64,000 nt of DNA, taken from the NCBI RefSeq assembly GCF_000013225.1, contig NC_007776.1:1889001-1953000 (forward strand). Direction: 5' to 3'. Within the stretch, counting starts at the first letter, position 1, and every line of letters begins with the position of its first letter. Of the stretch, positions 63,698 to 64,000 are shown piece after piece. The notes below the pieces were generated by a model. It was not told the DNA's origin. It saw only the letters and a program-made list of their open reading frames with translations, and did not search any database. The position numbers and the translations under genes were made by a program. The DNA is from Synechococcus sp. JA-2-3B'a(2-13). GTDB lineage: Bacteria; Cyanobacteriota; Cyanobacteriia; Thermostichales; Thermostichaceae.

Positions 63698-64000
63698 TCA
63701 GGCCAAGCTTTTGCGCAACACCCCCTGCACCAGTAGAACCGACACCCCCACAAACCCCGTCAAAAGGCCCAGGGATCCCGCCAGGGTGAGATCGCCCCAG
63801 GGAGCCTGCAGCACCACATCGGCCCAGCTCCAATGGCTGCTGCGGTAAACATGGCGGATGGGCTCGATGGCAAAAGTGAGGGGGTTGAGGCTGGCCACCC
63901 AACGCAGCCAGGTGGGCATAAAGCTCAGGGGAGCCAAGGCCGTGCTGGAAAAGATCAGGGGCAAGTTCACCAAAAAGATGAAAGCCAGCAATTGCTGGTG
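63698..64000 (-). CDS. ABC-2-type transporter permease, C-terminal part
   Basis: The window ends inside the gene; only about 100 C-terminal residues are visible. FLVNLPLIFSSTALAPLSFMPTWLRWVASLNPLTFAIEPIRHVYR is the ABC-2 permease signature seen in DrrB/NodJ-type exporters, followed by a last membrane helix (LGLLTGFVGVSVLLVQG). The ATP-binding partner, if adjacent, lies beyond the window. Confidence 0.85.
   Translation of the reverse strand, partial: HQQLLAFIFLVNLPLIFSSTALAPLSFMPTWLRWVASLNPLTFAIEPIRHVYRSSHWSWADVVLQAPWGDLTLAGSLGLLTGFVGVSVLLVQGVLRKSLA

Overview
The window comes from a cyanobacterium. It carries plastocyanin, an ndhF-ndhD-CO2-hydration-protein operon, Ycf46, Ycf66, cyanobacterial Hfq, RNase E with an Arg-rich tail, PEP carboxylase, gas vesicle genes and two V4R-domain proteins. 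The GC-rich composition and the very frequent octamer GGGATCCC (not the usual HIP1 GCGATCGC) point to the hot-spring Synechococcus/Thermostichus lineage (JA-3-3Ab / JA-2-3B'a type). That assignment is from memory and was not searched.

Layout. 0.1-4.5 kb: petE with promoter and terminator, a small membrane protein, a DUF2997 protein, a K+ channel with an RCK domain, a PHP phosphoesterase, a class V aminotransferase and tRNA-Cys. 4.6-9.2 kb, minus strand: the inorganic-carbon operon ndhF-ndhD-cup. 9.3-21.7 kb: housekeeping genes (LpxB-like protein, thiE, ycf46, a frameshifted dnaJ-like gene, pepA, a FIST protein, a LysM/M23 peptidase, cysS). 21.8-28.2 kb: a radical SAM protein, rne with a long leader, rnhB and tRNA-Arg. 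28.2-29.5 kb: a tnpB-only IS200/IS605-like element ending against msrP. 30.7-34.1 kb, minus strand: lptA-like gene and a compact gas vesicle set gvpA-gvpC-gvpN-gvpJ, divergent from hfq. 35.0-37.4 kb: four genes with two V4R proteins, arranged like the Synechocystis slr0144-slr0147 genes, followed by aroH. 38-49 kb: an hmpF-like short gene, ycf66, ppc, a decayed amidohydrolase, ribD, small membrane and secreted proteins, a DUF1350 protein and an Fe/2-oxoglutarate oxygenase. 50-64 kb: a SirB1 protein, a PAP2-like protein, crtE, hemE, a glycosyltransferase, an inositol-phosphatase-like gene, a Ser/Thr kinase, an S10 peptidase, thiL, a methyltransferase and the end of an ABC-2 permease.

Repeats are the most striking part. 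Besides GGGATCCC there are: (i) a ~23-27 bp element found inside three unrelated genes in the same reading frame, each time encoding Ser-Gly-Thr-Glu-Ser, and once between genes; (ii) a ~110 bp MITE-like family with terminal inverted repeats; (iii) a 35-bp sequence upstream of both thiE and the V4R operon; and (iv) matched bulged hairpins at both ends of the tnpB element. I saw no CRISPR array, rRNA, prophage or defence island.

Most genes are ordinary core genes. The genes work mainly in carbon acquisition (NDH-1/Cup, PEP carboxylase), electron transport (plastocyanin), tetrapyrrole, isoprenoid and vitamin synthesis (hemE, crtE, thiE, thiL, ribD), RNA turnover (rne, rnhB, hfq) and buoyancy (gvp).
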